From contig JAPPKT010000467.1 in the NCBI GenBank assembly GCA_028819675.1, positions 1 through 19,717 on the forward strand: a stretch of DNA of 19,717 nucleotides, given 5' to 3'. This document shows positions 7,312-15,151 of this stretch, in pieces. Source of the stretch: Caldilineaceae bacterium (GTDB lineage Bacteria > Chloroflexota > Anaerolineae > Caldilineales > Caldilineaceae). The translations under genes and the position numbers were made by a program. How positions within the stretch are numbered: the first letter of the stretch is position 1; each line of letters begins with the position of its first letter. The notes beneath the pieces are model-generated. The model was not told the origin of the DNA. It saw nothing but the letters and a program-made list of their open reading frames with translations, and did no database searches.

Positions 7312-8365
7312 CTTCTTTTGACCGGGCCCCGGTACTGACGTCGCGGTCCTGCGTGGAATCAGGACCCTCCGGCGGCCATACCGAATCGTACCTGCTTGAC
7401 CGACTTTCTTCCTGTTCTGCCGTCTCGCCGCTTGATGCTTCTGTCTCCAGAGCTACGACCCAGCGCTGCCAGGGAGCCTGTTGCCAGTCAAGTCCCAAAC
7501 TCTCTAAGGAATGCCGGGATTCGTCCAAGTGGCTGTAACTGAAGGTACGTAGCCGCAAGCGAGTGGTCTGCCCCTGCAAAGTCCTCGCCATATAGGCGAC
7601 AATCTGTCGTTCCGAATCGGTGCCCCATAGGCGGGGCGGCAGGGCGATGAGGAGCCGCAGTTCATCACGCCAACGGAACTGCTGAACGAACCCAGCCGCA
7701 GTCTCCTCCTGCAGTATGAGGAACACCTTGGAGGAGCGCAGAGTACTGGAGTGGATGGCGGCAATCATTTCGGTCTCTTCCGCCGATGCCTCCGGGTAGA
7801 CCGAGGGCAACAGTTCGGACATGCGAGCCCCAAACCGGGCAGAGATCTGTGTGGAGATTCGAAAGCCTTCCGGTATCTCAGATGTGTCTGCCAGCGGCAA
7901 CTCTCCGACCAGCTGCGAGTTCTGATAATCAGCCGAACCAAGACCGAGTTCGCCAAGTATCTGGGTGACTTCGGCCGGTGAGGCGGTGGCGAAACCAAAG
8001 TAGAAGTAGGGGTGGATGCCCTGGTCCTCAACGTGATCCAAGGCAGCGTCGATGAGGTCTGCGAAGTCCTCACGGTTGTCTTCTACGTTCAGTGGTTCCA
8101 CATAGGCCCAGTCGAAGGTTCCTGCGGCATCGCCATCATATTGAACGATGACGAAACCCAAGATGCGGTCGCCCTCGGTTGCCACAAATGTATCCATCTG
8201 TTTGCCCAGAAACCGGGGACCAAACCAGTGCATAAAGAGGAGATTCCGCCACCAGCTTCCGGCGATCTGTTCCATGCTGCTGACATCGCTGGTGGTACCT
8301 GAGACAAGCAGTTTCAGGACTTCACGAACCTGTGAGGAGGTTGCCCTTCCTATCTCAGTGGCCAT
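7268..8365 (-). CDS. Tandem GNAT-like acetyltransferase, probably degenerate
   Basis: 365-aa soluble protein. Residues 1-160 look like a GNAT (GCN5-related N-acetyltransferase) fold: VATEGDRILGFVIVQYDG (61-78) is the usual beta2-beta3 hairpin, followed by a long helix and an ELGLGSADYQNS segment as at the end of the fold. Residues 165-305 appear to repeat the fold (KVFLILQEETAAGFVQQF, then LESLGLDW). The canonical acetyl-CoA loop (Q/RxxGxG/A) is not clear in either half, so activity is doubtful. The last 55 residues are Ser/Glu/Asp-rich and probably disordered. The ATG at 8365 overlaps the end of the Nudix gene by 11 bp, so translation is coupled. Substrate unknown. Confidence 0.68.
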   Translation of the reverse strand: MATEIGRATSSQVREVLKLLVSGTTSDVSSMEQIAGSWWRNLLFMHWFGPRFLGKQMDTFVATEGDRILGFVIVQYDGDAAGTFDWAYVEPLNVEDNREDFADLIDAALDHVEDQGIHPYFYFGFATASPAEVTQILGELGLGSADYQNSQLVGELPLADTSEIPEGFRISTQISARFGARMSELLPSVYPEASAEETEMIAAIHSSTLRSSKVFLILQEETAAGFVQQFRWRDELRLLIALPPRLWGTDSERQIVAYMARTLQGQTTRLRLRTFSYSHLDESRHSLESLGLDWQQAPWQRWVVALETEASSGETAEQEESRSSRYDSVWPPEGPDSTQDRDVSTGARSKEDDDQESGESHEGKS

Positions 8366-8924
8366 TCAGGTATTCCACGGCAAGCTGGATGCAGTCTCTT
8401 TCTCCGTCGTAGACCAGACGCTCCAGGGCGTCATCAGCTGAGGCCCATTCCACCTTTTGGACTTCGATACTGTCATCTGAGAGGGTTCCTCCCACTGCCC
8501 TCAGGAGGAAGAAGTCGACCTTCTTGTAGACCCTTTCCGGCACGGCGCGGGCGTACGTATCGAGATACTCGTAGCTTACTGTTTTGAGAAAGGATTCGAA
8601 CCTGGTCTCGAGGCCGGTTTCCTCTTCGACCTCCCGCAGCGCTGCTGTCAGAGGCTCTTCTGATGGATAGAGCCGTCCCTTAGGCAGTTGCCATCGACGG
8701 CACTCCTTGTCGGTGGCGATGAGAGCGATCTGTATCGAAGTGCGGGCACTGTCCTGAAACAGACGGTAGGCAACTCCGCCGGCGGAGTGCGTATGGCGGA
8801 CCGTGTAGCTGTTGGAAGGCTCCGGCTCTGTCTCACCGGCATCGGCGATTTGTTCACGGTCACGGCCGTCTTCATGGTGCGAGGCGTGGTTGTCTGCATT
8901 CAAAAAGTCCCGTTGAGACTTCAT
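8355..8924 (-). CDS. Nudix hydrolase
   Basis: Nudix-superfamily pyrophosphohydrolase, 189 aa. The full Nudix box GX5EX7REUXEEXGU is present at G83-L105 (begins GRLYPSEEP, ends REVEEETGL), so Mg-dependent hydrolysis of a nucleoside-diphosphate-linked substrate is expected. The SAGGVAYR strand (47-54) and WQLPKG (78-83) resemble the Ap4A/diphosphoinositol-polyphosphate hydrolase branch, but the substrate is not determined. The first 45 residues are acidic, His-rich and probably disordered. ATG 8924 is chosen because AAGGGA lies five bases upstream. The frame remains open to 9062 but that extension has no such support. It is the first gene of a three-gene overlapping unit with the GNAT-like protein and the hydrolase. 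Confidence 0.88.
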   Translation of the reverse strand: MKSQRDFLNADNHASHHEDGRDREQIADAGETEPEPSNSYTVRHTHSAGGVAYRLFQDSARTSIQIALIATDKECRRWQLPKGRLYPSEEPLTAALREVEEETGLETRFESFLKTVSYEYLDTYARAVPERVYKKVDFFLLRAVGGTLSDDSIEVQKVEWASADDALERLVYDGERDCIQLAVEYLNGH

Positions 8925-8991
8925 CGACGTCCCTTCAGAGAAAGGTAGTGTGCGTTCAAGGTAAGGATCCGGGTCTCTTGCTATTTGAGCA

Positions 8992-9012
8992 GTTCGTATT
9001 GCGTAATGGCAA
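8992..9012. repeat. Isolated copy of the TTGCGTA heptamer motif
   Basis: The 14-mer cgtattgcgtaatg (8995-9008) also occurs inside the heptamer array at 14823-14857. Here only one perfect unit (TTGCGTA, 8999-9005) is flanked by decayed units. It lies in the 220-bp gap upstream of the Nudix gene. Confidence 0.45.
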
Positions 9013-9144
9013 ATCAGGCTGGCGCGATCCCATCGTGTAATCCGCAAGAAAAATCTTTGCAATAAGCGGGCATTACATTAGCACTGCAATTGGAGGATGT
9101 AGATTCGATTCATGTTTCTGCAGGCCGAACGGTCGAGCCATTTC

Positions 9145-9696
9145 TTACTCAGTTTGTGTATCAAGTGCTGTGACGCTCTCTGAAACCGAAGCAGCCAGGC
9201 CGCGCGCAACCTGTTCCCAATTGTTGGGGGGAAATTGCGCGAGCTGAGGGGGCAGGAGCGGCGGCGTGGTAAATGGCAGGGCTGCCACCAACTCAGCATG
9301 CGACCACACGGTGCGGGCGCGTGCCAAGACTACGTGAATCTCCATCCACTTAGAAAGTAATACAAGCCACTGGGCCAGCGCTTCGCCGGCGCCCACCTCC
9401 GGCAATGCAGCCGGCTCGTCGGACGCGAACCGGAAGGCGATAGCGCCGCCCTGGTCGATCCACAGGCGCTGGGGAATTACCGGACCTGGCGACAGTTGCG
9501 CAGTGGTCCAGCGTGCGAAATGGCTGTGCAGAATCGAGATAATCGGTGGATTCAGCCACTCGGCCGCGGTGGCGATGGGCCGGCTCAGATGAGGATGGAT
9601 AGGGGAGTTTTTGAGTGCTTTGTCGTCGTCGTACCAGTACCACATTGCCATGGCAAGTGCTTTGTCTCTCGAGAAATCCGGTTCCTGCTCTGACAT
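9145..9696 (-). CDS. Hypothetical protein, 183 aa
   Basis: I do not recognise a family. The protein has a Trp-rich N-terminal part (MAMWYWYDDD near residues 16-25), a central segment with LWIDQGGAIAFRFASDEPA, a helical stretch (GEALAQWLVLLSKWMEIHVVLARA) and a Pro-rich segment (FTTPPLLPPQLAQFPPNNW). No signal peptide or convincing membrane helix. The frame is open to a TTG at 9780, but ATG 9696 is the better start, although its ribosome site is weak. It is transcribed toward the Nudix gene with a 220-bp gap, so it is probably a separate unit. The gene is divergent from RNase D. Confidence 0.62.
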   Translation of the reverse strand: MSEQEPDFSRDKALAMAMWYWYDDDKALKNSPIHPHLSRPIATAAEWLNPPIISILHSHFARWTTAQLSPGPVIPQRLWIDQGGAIAFRFASDEPAALPEVGAGEALAQWLVLLSKWMEIHVVLARARTVWSHAELVAALPFTTPPLLPPQLAQFPPNNWEQVARGLAASVSESVTALDTQTE

Positions 9697-9780
9697 GGAG
9701 TATCCACGCGGCGGCGGTCTTCGAGCATCAGACTGCGTCCAGCAGTCCCATTCGGGACGCTCCTGCGAGGGCTGGCCCAA

Positions 9781-9827
9781 TCAGACTTAATGGTGCTCAA
9801 GTATCGAGGGTTCGCCCATTAATCTGA
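9781..9827. promoter_or_regulatory. Imperfect inverted repeat, possible operator or leader stem
   Basis: Left arm TCAGAcTTAATGG (9781-9793) pairs with CCATTAATCTGA (9816-9827), 12 bp with one bulged base and a 22-nt loop. It lies just upstream of the unknown - strand gene. The arms are AT-richer than the surroundings. A transcription-factor site or a leader stem are both possible. Confidence 0.35.
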
Positions 9828-10049
9828 AACATGAACTGGCACAGATCATATCACAGTCAGTAGAAATCCGCAGACCGAAAGTCTGAAGAGAGAGTCTCTG
9901 GCTGCTTAAGTTTGAGCCTGTTTTTGTTCACTCAGATAGATGGATTGCCTGGCTCTTTTAGGCGCCGCGACCGCGGTCAGGCCGGGATATCGACATGCAG
10001 ACTACTGGGATAGCGGGGCCAAAGCACGATTGGGGAATGCCGCCGGGAG

Positions 10050-10078
10050 TTGGAGTGGGGGATCAACTGAGGTATGAT
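10050..10078 (+). promoter_or_regulatory. Candidate sigma-70-type promoter for RNase D
   Basis: TTGGAG (10050-10055) and TATGAT (10073-10078) are separated by 17 bp. The -10 matches five of six consensus bases and the -35 three of six. Transcription would begin near 10085, leaving a leader of about 50 nt. Confidence 0.35.
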
Positions 10079-10134
10079 TCAGGTTCTGTGCAAGTTACAC
10101 GTAGCTCACCCAGCAAGAGGGAAATTCCACGCAA

Positions 10135-11352
10135 GTGACCCGAAAAATGCCGGCGAAGGGGCGCCAGACATCGATCGCGCCGCCGCAGCTGGTGCAGTCC
10201 CCGACGCAATATAAGCAGTTTCTGAAGCATGTTTCCGATCAGCCGTGGCTGGCGCTAGATACCGAGAGCGACAGCCTCTTCCGCTACGCCCCCAGAGTTT
10301 GCCTGATCCAGATAACTGTCCCTGCCGATCCAGAGGGGAAACATTCGTTGTCCGGCATCAATGACGTTGTCGACTATTTGATCGATCCCTTGCGGTTGCG
10401 AGAACTGTCTGAACTGGGAGAGGTTCTGGCTGATGACTCGACTGAAGTCATCCTGCATGCGGCTGAGAACGATATTATCACCCTTCAGCGGGACTTTGGC
10501 TTCCGGTTGCAGCGGCTTTACGATACTCAACTTGCCGCCCGAATCCTAGGGCGGCAGGGCGTCGGGCTGGCCAAAGTGCTAAGTGAAGAGTTTGGCGTTG
10601 TAAGTGACAAGAGAATGCAACGCACGAATTGGGGGAAGCGCCCGCTGACCCGGGAGCAACTTACTTACGCGCAGATCGACACGCACTACCTGCCTGCACT
10701 ACGCGCCCGCCAGATCAAAGAACTGGAAGAGTGTAAGCGGTTGGAAGAGGCGCTGGCCGCGTTTCGGATGCTGGAGAGGATCGAATACAGGCCGCCGGAG
10801 CCGCGCACTGTTTGGCATATGAAGCAGATCCGATCGGTGGATGAAAAGGATTTGGGCGTTTTGCAGGCAGTTTGGGAATGGCGAGAGAAACTCGCCGAGC
10901 AAGCAGACCGGCCGCCATTCAAAGTCCTAGGGGAGAACTCGTTGATACTCTTGTCCCAGAAGCGGCCGCATTCGTTGGCCTCACTCAGGGACATTCCCGG
11001 GCTCAATTCGCGCCATGTATCCTGGTTTGGAAAGGAGTTGCTGGCTGCGGTCCGGAGGGGTGAGCGTATGCCTGCACCTCAAAGGCCAGTGCCGATTCGG
11101 AAAGCAGATACGGTTCTCAGCGGAGCGGGAAAAAAGCGGTACGAAGCCTTGCGCCAGTGGCGAACCAAGACTGCAAAGGCCCGCGGCGTTGATCCCGATA
11201 TAGTTTTCAGTAATGAGACCTTGCTGCAGATAGCAGCGAATCGACCTGTGACCTTGGCCGAGCTGGAGAGGATACCTGCTGTGGGGCGGTGGAAGGCAGA
11301 GAACTATGGTAATTCGCTCTTCAGTCTACTTGGGGACGGCCACGGCGATTGA
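10135..11352 (+). CDS. rnd: Ribonuclease D (DEDDy 3'-5' exoribonuclease)
   Basis: 405-aa exoribonuclease that trims the 3' ends of tRNA precursors and other small RNAs. The DEDDy residues are visible: D42 and E44 in LALDTESDS, D113 in HAAENDI, Y178 and D182 in LTYAQIDTHYL. The MQRTNWGKRPLTREQL segment (161-176) is typical of RNase D. Two HRDC-type helical domains follow, about 238-308 and 333-400, the standard RNase D layout; PGLNSRHVSWFGKELL and IPAVGRWKAENYG are their conserved ends. The GTG at 10135 is preferred, with AGAGGG about 13 nt upstream; ATG 10147 is four codons in. It is preceded by its own candidate promoter and converges with ftsH. Confidence 0.93.
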   Translation: MTRKMPAKGRQTSIAPPQLVQSPTQYKQFLKHVSDQPWLALDTESDSLFRYAPRVCLIQITVPADPEGKHSLSGINDVVDYLIDPLRLRELSELGEVLADDSTEVILHAAENDIITLQRDFGFRLQRLYDTQLAARILGRQGVGLAKVLSEEFGVVSDKRMQRTNWGKRPLTREQLTYAQIDTHYLPALRARQIKELEECKRLEEALAAFRMLERIEYRPPEPRTVWHMKQIRSVDEKDLGVLQAVWEWREKLAEQADRPPFKVLGENSLILLSQKRPHSLASLRDIPGLNSRHVSWFGKELLAAVRRGERMPAPQRPVPIRKADTVLSGAGKKRYEALRQWRTKTAKARGVDPDIVFSNETLLQIAANRPVTLAELERIPAVGRWKAENYGNSLFSLLGDGHGD

Positions 11353-11503
11353 GCGGCTGCCCGGCACATCCATGTAGTGACTATTTCCGCTTGAACGTGA
11401 GCCGGACAGGAGAGTTTTCAGGAGTCTTTGACGATTGTCTGGCCTGGGGTTGGCAGGTCCACAGTGGTGTCAATGCACGAGGGATCCAGAATTTCATGTA
11501 GCT

Positions 11504-11538
11504 CCCTCATGGGCACCGACAAGGGGTGCCCATGAGGG
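11504..11538. repeat. Hairpin repeat, copy 1 (14-bp perfect arms)
   Basis: CCCTCATGGGCACC (11504-11517) is perfectly complementary to GGTGCCCATGAGGG (11525-11538) across a 7-nt loop. The inner 21 bases (11511-11531) recur at 11577-11597 with one mismatch. This is a very stable stem on either strand. Confidence 0.8.
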
Positions 11539-11576
11539 GCATTGGCAGGATTGCGCATCTCTGGTGCTGTGGGGCT

Positions 11577-11597
11577 GGGCACCCACAAGGGGTGCCC
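11577..11597. repeat. Hairpin repeat, copy 2 (8-bp perfect arms)
   Basis: GGGCACCC (11577-11584) pairs with GGGTGCCC (11590-11597) across acaag. It matches the core of copy 1 in 20 of 21 positions, 66 bp downstream. It shares cccacaaggg with the repeat at 19697-19706, so the three may be related. Confidence 0.75.
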
Positions 11598-11665
11598 CTA
11601 CGATGGGATGGCGGGGTGGAAGGGTAGGTCGTCGGGCTCTACGCTTGAGGATTGATGGGCGCTCG

Positions 11666-13531
11666 TCAAGCGGGTTGGAGCGCGAGTGGATTGGGTAGAT
11701 CGTCTGCGCCGGCGTTTCCTTCGAATACGTCGACAAACTCCTCCTCTTCCAACGTTTCGCGTTCAAGCAAGGCCTCGGCCACTGCATCCAGACGGAGACG
11801 ATGGATCCTGAGAATGTTTCGCACACGGTCGTGCTGTTCATTCACGATCCTTTGCACCTCGCTGTCCAACGCCTCGGCGACCTCTTCGCTGTAGTCGCGT
11901 TGCTCAGTCAGCTCCCTCCCCAGGAACGGATTTTCCTGCTGGCTTCCGATCTGGAGAGGTCCCATACTTTCGCTCATGCCGTACTTCATCACCATCGCCC
12001 GCGCCATGCGCGTGATGGTCTGGATGTCGTCGCTAGCCCCGTTTGAAATGTCTCCGAATACGAGCTCCTCCGCCACACGTCCTCCGAGGCCCACAGCGAT
12101 GCGGTCAATGAAGTAGGAGCGCGGCAGGAGGTAGCGATCTCGCTCGGGCACGGTCAAGGTGACACCTCCCGACATGCCGCGGGGAATGATGGAGACCTTC
12201 TGCAGCGGGTCTGCGCCCTTGACAACATGCGCGATGATGGCGTGGCCCGACTCGTGGTAGGCAACAACGCGTCGCTCGCGGGCGGTGATGAGGCGGCTGC
12301 GGCGTTCGGGGCCGCCCATAGCGATACGCTCAATCGACTCCTGCATTTCCGTCATGGCAATGGTGCGGCGGTTGCGCCTTGCGGCCAGGATCGCGGCCTC
12401 ATTGACCAGGTTTTCGAGGTCGGCGCCGACGAATCCTGGCGTCTGGCGGGCAATCAGGTCCAGGTTGACGTTGGAGTCGAGCGGCTTACCTTTGACATGT
12501 ACATCGAGAATCGCCCTGCGGCCCTGCAGGTCGGGGCGATCCATGGTGACACGCCTGTCGAAACGGCCGGGGCGCAGAAGGGCGGGATCGAGGATGTCGG
12601 GACGGTTGGTTGCGGCCACCAGAATGACGTTGGTATCGGTACCGAAACCGTCCATTTCCACCAGGATTTGATTGAGCGTCTGTTCGCGTTCGTCGTGGGA
12701 GCCGCCAAGACCGGTGCCGCGATAGCGACCGACGGCGTCAATCTCGTCGATAAAGACGATGCAGGGGCTGTTGCGCTTGGCCTGCTCGAACAGATCGCGG
12801 ACACGGCTGGCCCCGACGCCGACGAACATTTCAACGAATTCTGAGCCGCTGATGCTAAAGAAGGGCACTCCGGCTTCGCCTGAGACGGCCTTGGCCATCA
12901 GCGTTTTGCCCGTTCCAGGGGGTCCGACCAGCAGCACACCCTTGGGGATGCGAGCTCCCAAGGCAACGAATTTCTGGGGTTCCTTGAGGAACTCAACGAT
13001 CTCTTCAAGCTCCTGCTTTGCCTCATCGGCGCCGGCAACGTCGCTAAAGGTGACGGTGGGCCGGTCACCGACAAACATGCGCGCTTTGCTCTTTCCAAAT
13101 GAAAGGGCCTGATTGTTGCCGGACTGGCTCTGTCGGAACAGGAACAGGAAAAGGCCGGCGATCAGTATGAGAGGGAGCAGGTTGATGACCAGAGCAAACC
13201 AGTTGCCCGAATTCGAAGGCGGCTGAACATTAATCTTGACCTGTGACAGCCTCTCCTCTGACACGCCCATTCCCTGCAAGGTTCGAGTCAGAGCAACGCT
13301 TTCCTCTTTGCGGCTGGCAAGGGGCGCCTCGCTGCCAGGGGAAAATATCTGTAGTCTTTCGCCGCGGACGTCAATACGGGAAACCTCGCCGCGCTCGATC
13401 TGCCTCGCAACGTCGCTCAGACTGATGTTCTGAGGCCTTTCGTTGGGGCCGTACACATTCAGGAAGAGGGCGGCGGCAGCCACCAGAATCAGCAGATATA
13501 CGAATGCGTTTCGAGTCCAATTACCGCTCAC
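11666..13531 (-). CDS. ftsH: ATP-dependent zinc metalloprotease FtsH
   Basis: Membrane-anchored AAA+ protease that degrades misfolded and regulatory membrane and cytosolic proteins; 621 aa, normal length. Two N-terminal membrane helices (about 9-27 and 111-132) flank an extracytoplasmic domain. The AAA module has Walker A GPPGTGKT (203-210), Walker B IVFIDEID (258-265), pore loop FVG (236-238) and arginine fingers R320/R323 in LLRPGRFDR. The protease site is HESGH (426-430) with D502 as the third zinc ligand. The GTG start has AAGGAG five bases upstream. A candidate promoter lies at 13569-13598. The short acidic C-terminal tail resembles other FtsH proteins. Nothing unusual in the coding sequence. 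Confidence 0.97.
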   Translation of the reverse strand: MSGNWTRNAFVYLLILVAAAALFLNVYGPNERPQNISLSDVARQIERGEVSRIDVRGERLQIFSPGSEAPLASRKEESVALTRTLQGMGVSEERLSQVKINVQPPSNSGNWFALVINLLPLILIAGLFLFLFRQSQSGNNQALSFGKSKARMFVGDRPTVTFSDVAGADEAKQELEEIVEFLKEPQKFVALGARIPKGVLLVGPPGTGKTLMAKAVSGEAGVPFFSISGSEFVEMFVGVGASRVRDLFEQAKRNSPCIVFIDEIDAVGRYRGTGLGGSHDEREQTLNQILVEMDGFGTDTNVILVAATNRPDILDPALLRPGRFDRRVTMDRPDLQGRRAILDVHVKGKPLDSNVNLDLIARQTPGFVGADLENLVNEAAILAARRNRRTIAMTEMQESIERIAMGGPERRSRLITARERRVVAYHESGHAIIAHVVKGADPLQKVSIIPRGMSGGVTLTVPERDRYLLPRSYFIDRIAVGLGGRVAEELVFGDISNGASDDIQTITRMARAMVMKYGMSESMGPLQIGSQQENPFLGRELTEQRDYSEEVAEALDSEVQRIVNEQHDRVRNILRIHRLRLDAVAEALLERETLEEEEFVDVFEGNAGADDLPNPLALQPA

Positions 13532-13565
13532 AAAGTCTCCTTCGCCGGTCAGAGTTCACTGCATT

Positions 13566-13598
13566 GGGAGTATATCATAGAGACTCCCTCAATATGAA
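13566..13598 (-). promoter_or_regulatory. Candidate ftsH promoter with overlapping inverted repeat
   Basis: On the minus strand TTCATA (13593-13598) and TATACT (13569-13574) are 18 bp apart; the -10 matches five of six bases, the -35 four of six. An inverted repeat GGGAGT (13566-13571) / ACTCCC (13583-13588) with an 11-bp spacer covers the -10, where a repressor could act. It is not a CIRCE element. Confidence 0.42.
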
Positions 13599-13743
13599 GT
13601 ATTGCCAATTGGCAGCGCCTCGACTGTGTGCCGGATTCCTATCTGGCCATCAGTGGAGATTTCTTTGGAAAAGGGACCTGGATTGCGGCCGGATTGGGCA
13701 TGAATCAAGTTTAGGCTTCATTGCCCCTGGCACTGTCAGGGAA

Positions 13744-14724
13744 TCATGCGCGTAACTCGCCCAGTGACCTCTCATTCTGGCTGACGTATTCGGCGACCGG
13801 GCTTTCCACGCGTCCATAGCCGCTCCAGGTTTTGAACCCCAGAAGAGCGAGCAGTTCGGGAGAGGCATCTTCCAGCAGTTCGGGGCGGGCGCCTATGGTG
13901 AAGTTTTCCTGGGGACGGAACTGCGGACCGCAGAAGGTGGTGAGGAGACCGTAACGGTTCTCGGAACTGACATTTGCGCCTGTGCCGTGCCAGAGCCTCC
14001 CGTCAAATATCATCGCGGTGCCTGCCGGCCCCTCGGCAGCGAGCGTTTCGCCGTCACCGTCCCACTGTTTGGGGGGCCGGCCGCGGAGATGACTGCCGGG
14101 CACGAATCGGGTCCCGCCATTTTCGGTACTGAAATCGTTGAGCATCCACATAACGTTTACACAGACGCAAGGCGCGATCATGGGTGGAGCCACTTCGCCC
14201 TTCAGATTAGTTCGTTGGCGAGTGATCGAACCAACCGGAACCGGTGACGGCTCCCGGTTGACGGGGTTGGGCATCCACCACTGATCGGTATGCAGGTTCA
14301 TGGCGACGCCGCCGGGCTTGGCGATATTGGCTGAGTAGCTGGAAAGCAGGTAGTCGTCGCCCAGCAGATGATCGACAACGGCGCGTACGCTTGCGGTGAA
14401 GAGAATGTCGCGGAAAACCCGGCCTTTATTGACCAGCATCCAGACGCGTTGATTTACGCCCCCGGCGGTAGCAGTATAGGCTTGCTGCCGCGGGCGTCCC
14501 TTCCCGTCCGTGAAGGCACCCCACTGTTGTTTGGGGCCGCCGTCTTCGAAGGCCGCGCCCTGTTCCAGTTCGGCGGCGGCCTGTTCCTTGAGTCTTTTTA
14601 GCGCGGCTTTCACAACTGCAGACTCCAAGGCGTTATCGATGAGACAGTAGCCAAAGTGGTCTATGTCGGACTTAGCCTGCGCGACGTATGTGGTCGCTTT
14701 GGGCAAGTTTGGGGTGGTGTGCAT
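13744..14724 (-). CDS. PhyH-family Fe(II)/2-oxoglutarate dioxygenase (copy 4)
   Basis: Fourth PhyH-family oxygenase, 326 aa and the longest. Iron ligands are H145 and D147 (NLHTDQWW) and H246 (GRLWHGTGAN). R257 (ENRYGLLTTFCGPQFRPQEN) is the likely 2-oxoglutarate ligand. ENGGTRFVPGSH (201-212) is a textbook family signature. The Trp-rich MNLHTDQWWMPNP and the PQFRPQEN tail point to a PhyH subtype distinct from the three at 649-6231. ATG 14724 is supported by AAGGAGG six bases upstream. It lies alone, 212 bp upstream of ftsH on the same strand, with its own candidate promoter. Function unknown. Confidence 0.9.
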   Translation of the reverse strand: MHTTPNLPKATTYVAQAKSDIDHFGYCLIDNALESAVVKAALKRLKEQAAAELEQGAAFEDGGPKQQWGAFTDGKGRPRQQAYTATAGGVNQRVWMLVNKGRVFRDILFTASVRAVVDHLLGDDYLLSSYSANIAKPGGVAMNLHTDQWWMPNPVNREPSPVPVGSITRQRTNLKGEVAPPMIAPCVCVNVMWMLNDFSTENGGTRFVPGSHLRGRPPKQWDGDGETLAAEGPAGTAMIFDGRLWHGTGANVSSENRYGLLTTFCGPQFRPQENFTIGARPELLEDASPELLALLGFKTWSGYGRVESPVAEYVSQNERSLGELRA

Positions 14725-14754
14725 ACAGGTCCTCCTTTTGGGACGATTTTGGAT

Positions 14755-14783
14755 ACTCTAATCTATTTTTGACAGCACGGCAA
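14755..14783 (-). promoter_or_regulatory. Candidate promoter for PhyH copy 4
   Basis: On the minus strand TTGCCG (14778-14783) and TAGAGT (14755-14760) are separated by 17 bp. Matches to consensus are three of six and four of six. Transcription would start near 14748, about 24 bases before the ATG. Confidence 0.33.
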
Positions 14784-14822
14784 TGGTCGTCTGCCCGGGC
14801 ATTCAAGTTGAGAACCTCTCTG

Positions 14823-14857
14823 TTGCGTATTGCGTAATGCGTATTCGGTATTGCGTA
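14823..14857. repeat. Tandem heptanucleotide repeat (TTGCGTA)n
   Basis: Five consecutive 7-base units: ttgcgta, ttgcgta, atgcgta, ttcggta, ttgcgta. Units 1, 2 and 5 are identical. A one-unit relic lies at 8992-9012. The array sits between the divergent starts of PhyH copy 4 and the membrane operon. Confidence 0.78.
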
Positions 14858-15137
14858 GAGGTATGCACATCAGGCTATTGGCATGGAATAGTTCAGGGGA
14901 AATCTGCAAGCCGGGCTTGTACTTGCAGTGCGACCGGCATTCTCTCTCTTCGCGGCGCGGGAAACTTCGGTGGCGATCGCCTGCCTGCGTGAAGGTACGC
15001 CGATCAGGTGGGCCTGCAAGGCGCCGGTTGGCGGCGCTTATTGTCACCCACGTACATTGCTATCAGGCTGGGAAGTCCAGGTCCGCTATGGAACCTGAAT
15101 TCATCCCAAACTGTTTCGAGCGTGGGATTGGCTGTGC

Positions 15138-15143
15138 TAGAAT
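15138..15143 (+). promoter_or_regulatory. Extended -10 just upstream of the membrane operon
   Basis: TGC-TAGAAT (15135-15143) matches an extended -10. A transcript from it would begin about 15150, next to ATG 15152, where no ribosome site is seen. A leaderless mRNA is therefore possible. No strong -35 is visible. Confidence 0.3.
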
Positions 15144-15151
15144 TGTCAGAT

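Larger units (their letters stand above)
9697..10134. other. Divergent intergenic region, 438 bp
   Basis: Lies between the starts of the unknown gene (-) and RNase D (+). It holds an imperfect inverted repeat (9781-9827), a small hairpin CAGAC-cgaaa-GTCTG (9871-9885) and a promoter candidate for RNase D (10050-10078). I see no tRNA or conserved RNA, and no convincing reading frame. Confidence 0.6.
11353..11665. other. Convergent intergenic region between rnd and ftsH, 313 bp
   Basis: Contains two related hairpins (11504-11538 and 11577-11597) and a G-rich tail (about 11600-11640). No T-rich intrinsic terminator is evident for either gene, so the hairpins may serve that role or simply be a mobile repeat. 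An open frame crosses the region (11435-11698) but translates the repeat and is not convincing. Confidence 0.6.
14725..15151. other. Divergent intergenic region, 427 bp
   Basis: Holds a promoter candidate for PhyH copy 4 (14755-14783), the heptamer array (14823-14857), an inverted repeat CTGCAAG (14904-14910) / CTTGCAG (14922-14928) with a nested CAAGC-cgg-GCTTG stem, and an extended -10 for the membrane gene (15138-15143). The frame starting at GTG 15008 joins the membrane gene but its first 48 codons look non-coding. No RNA gene is recognised. Confidence 0.6.

Noticed and set aside
9078..9085. TTAGCACT resembling the left half of a CIRCE heat-shock operator
   Set aside because: The expected inverted second half is absent nine bases later.
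11435..11698. Open frame across the rnd-ftsH gap
   Set aside because: It translates the hairpin repeat in frame (APTRGA twice, 22 codons apart) and overlaps the ftsH 3' end; best seen as repeat DNA.
14973..14980. GCGATCGC octamer, the HIP1 motif of cyanobacteria
   Set aside because: I noticed only one copy, which is not informative, and the coding genes do not otherwise suggest a cyanobacterium.
15008..15151. N-terminal extension of the first membrane protein from GTG 15008
   Set aside because: The 48 extra residues are not hydrophobic, do not look like a signal peptide, and the ATG at 15152 sits directly before the first helix.
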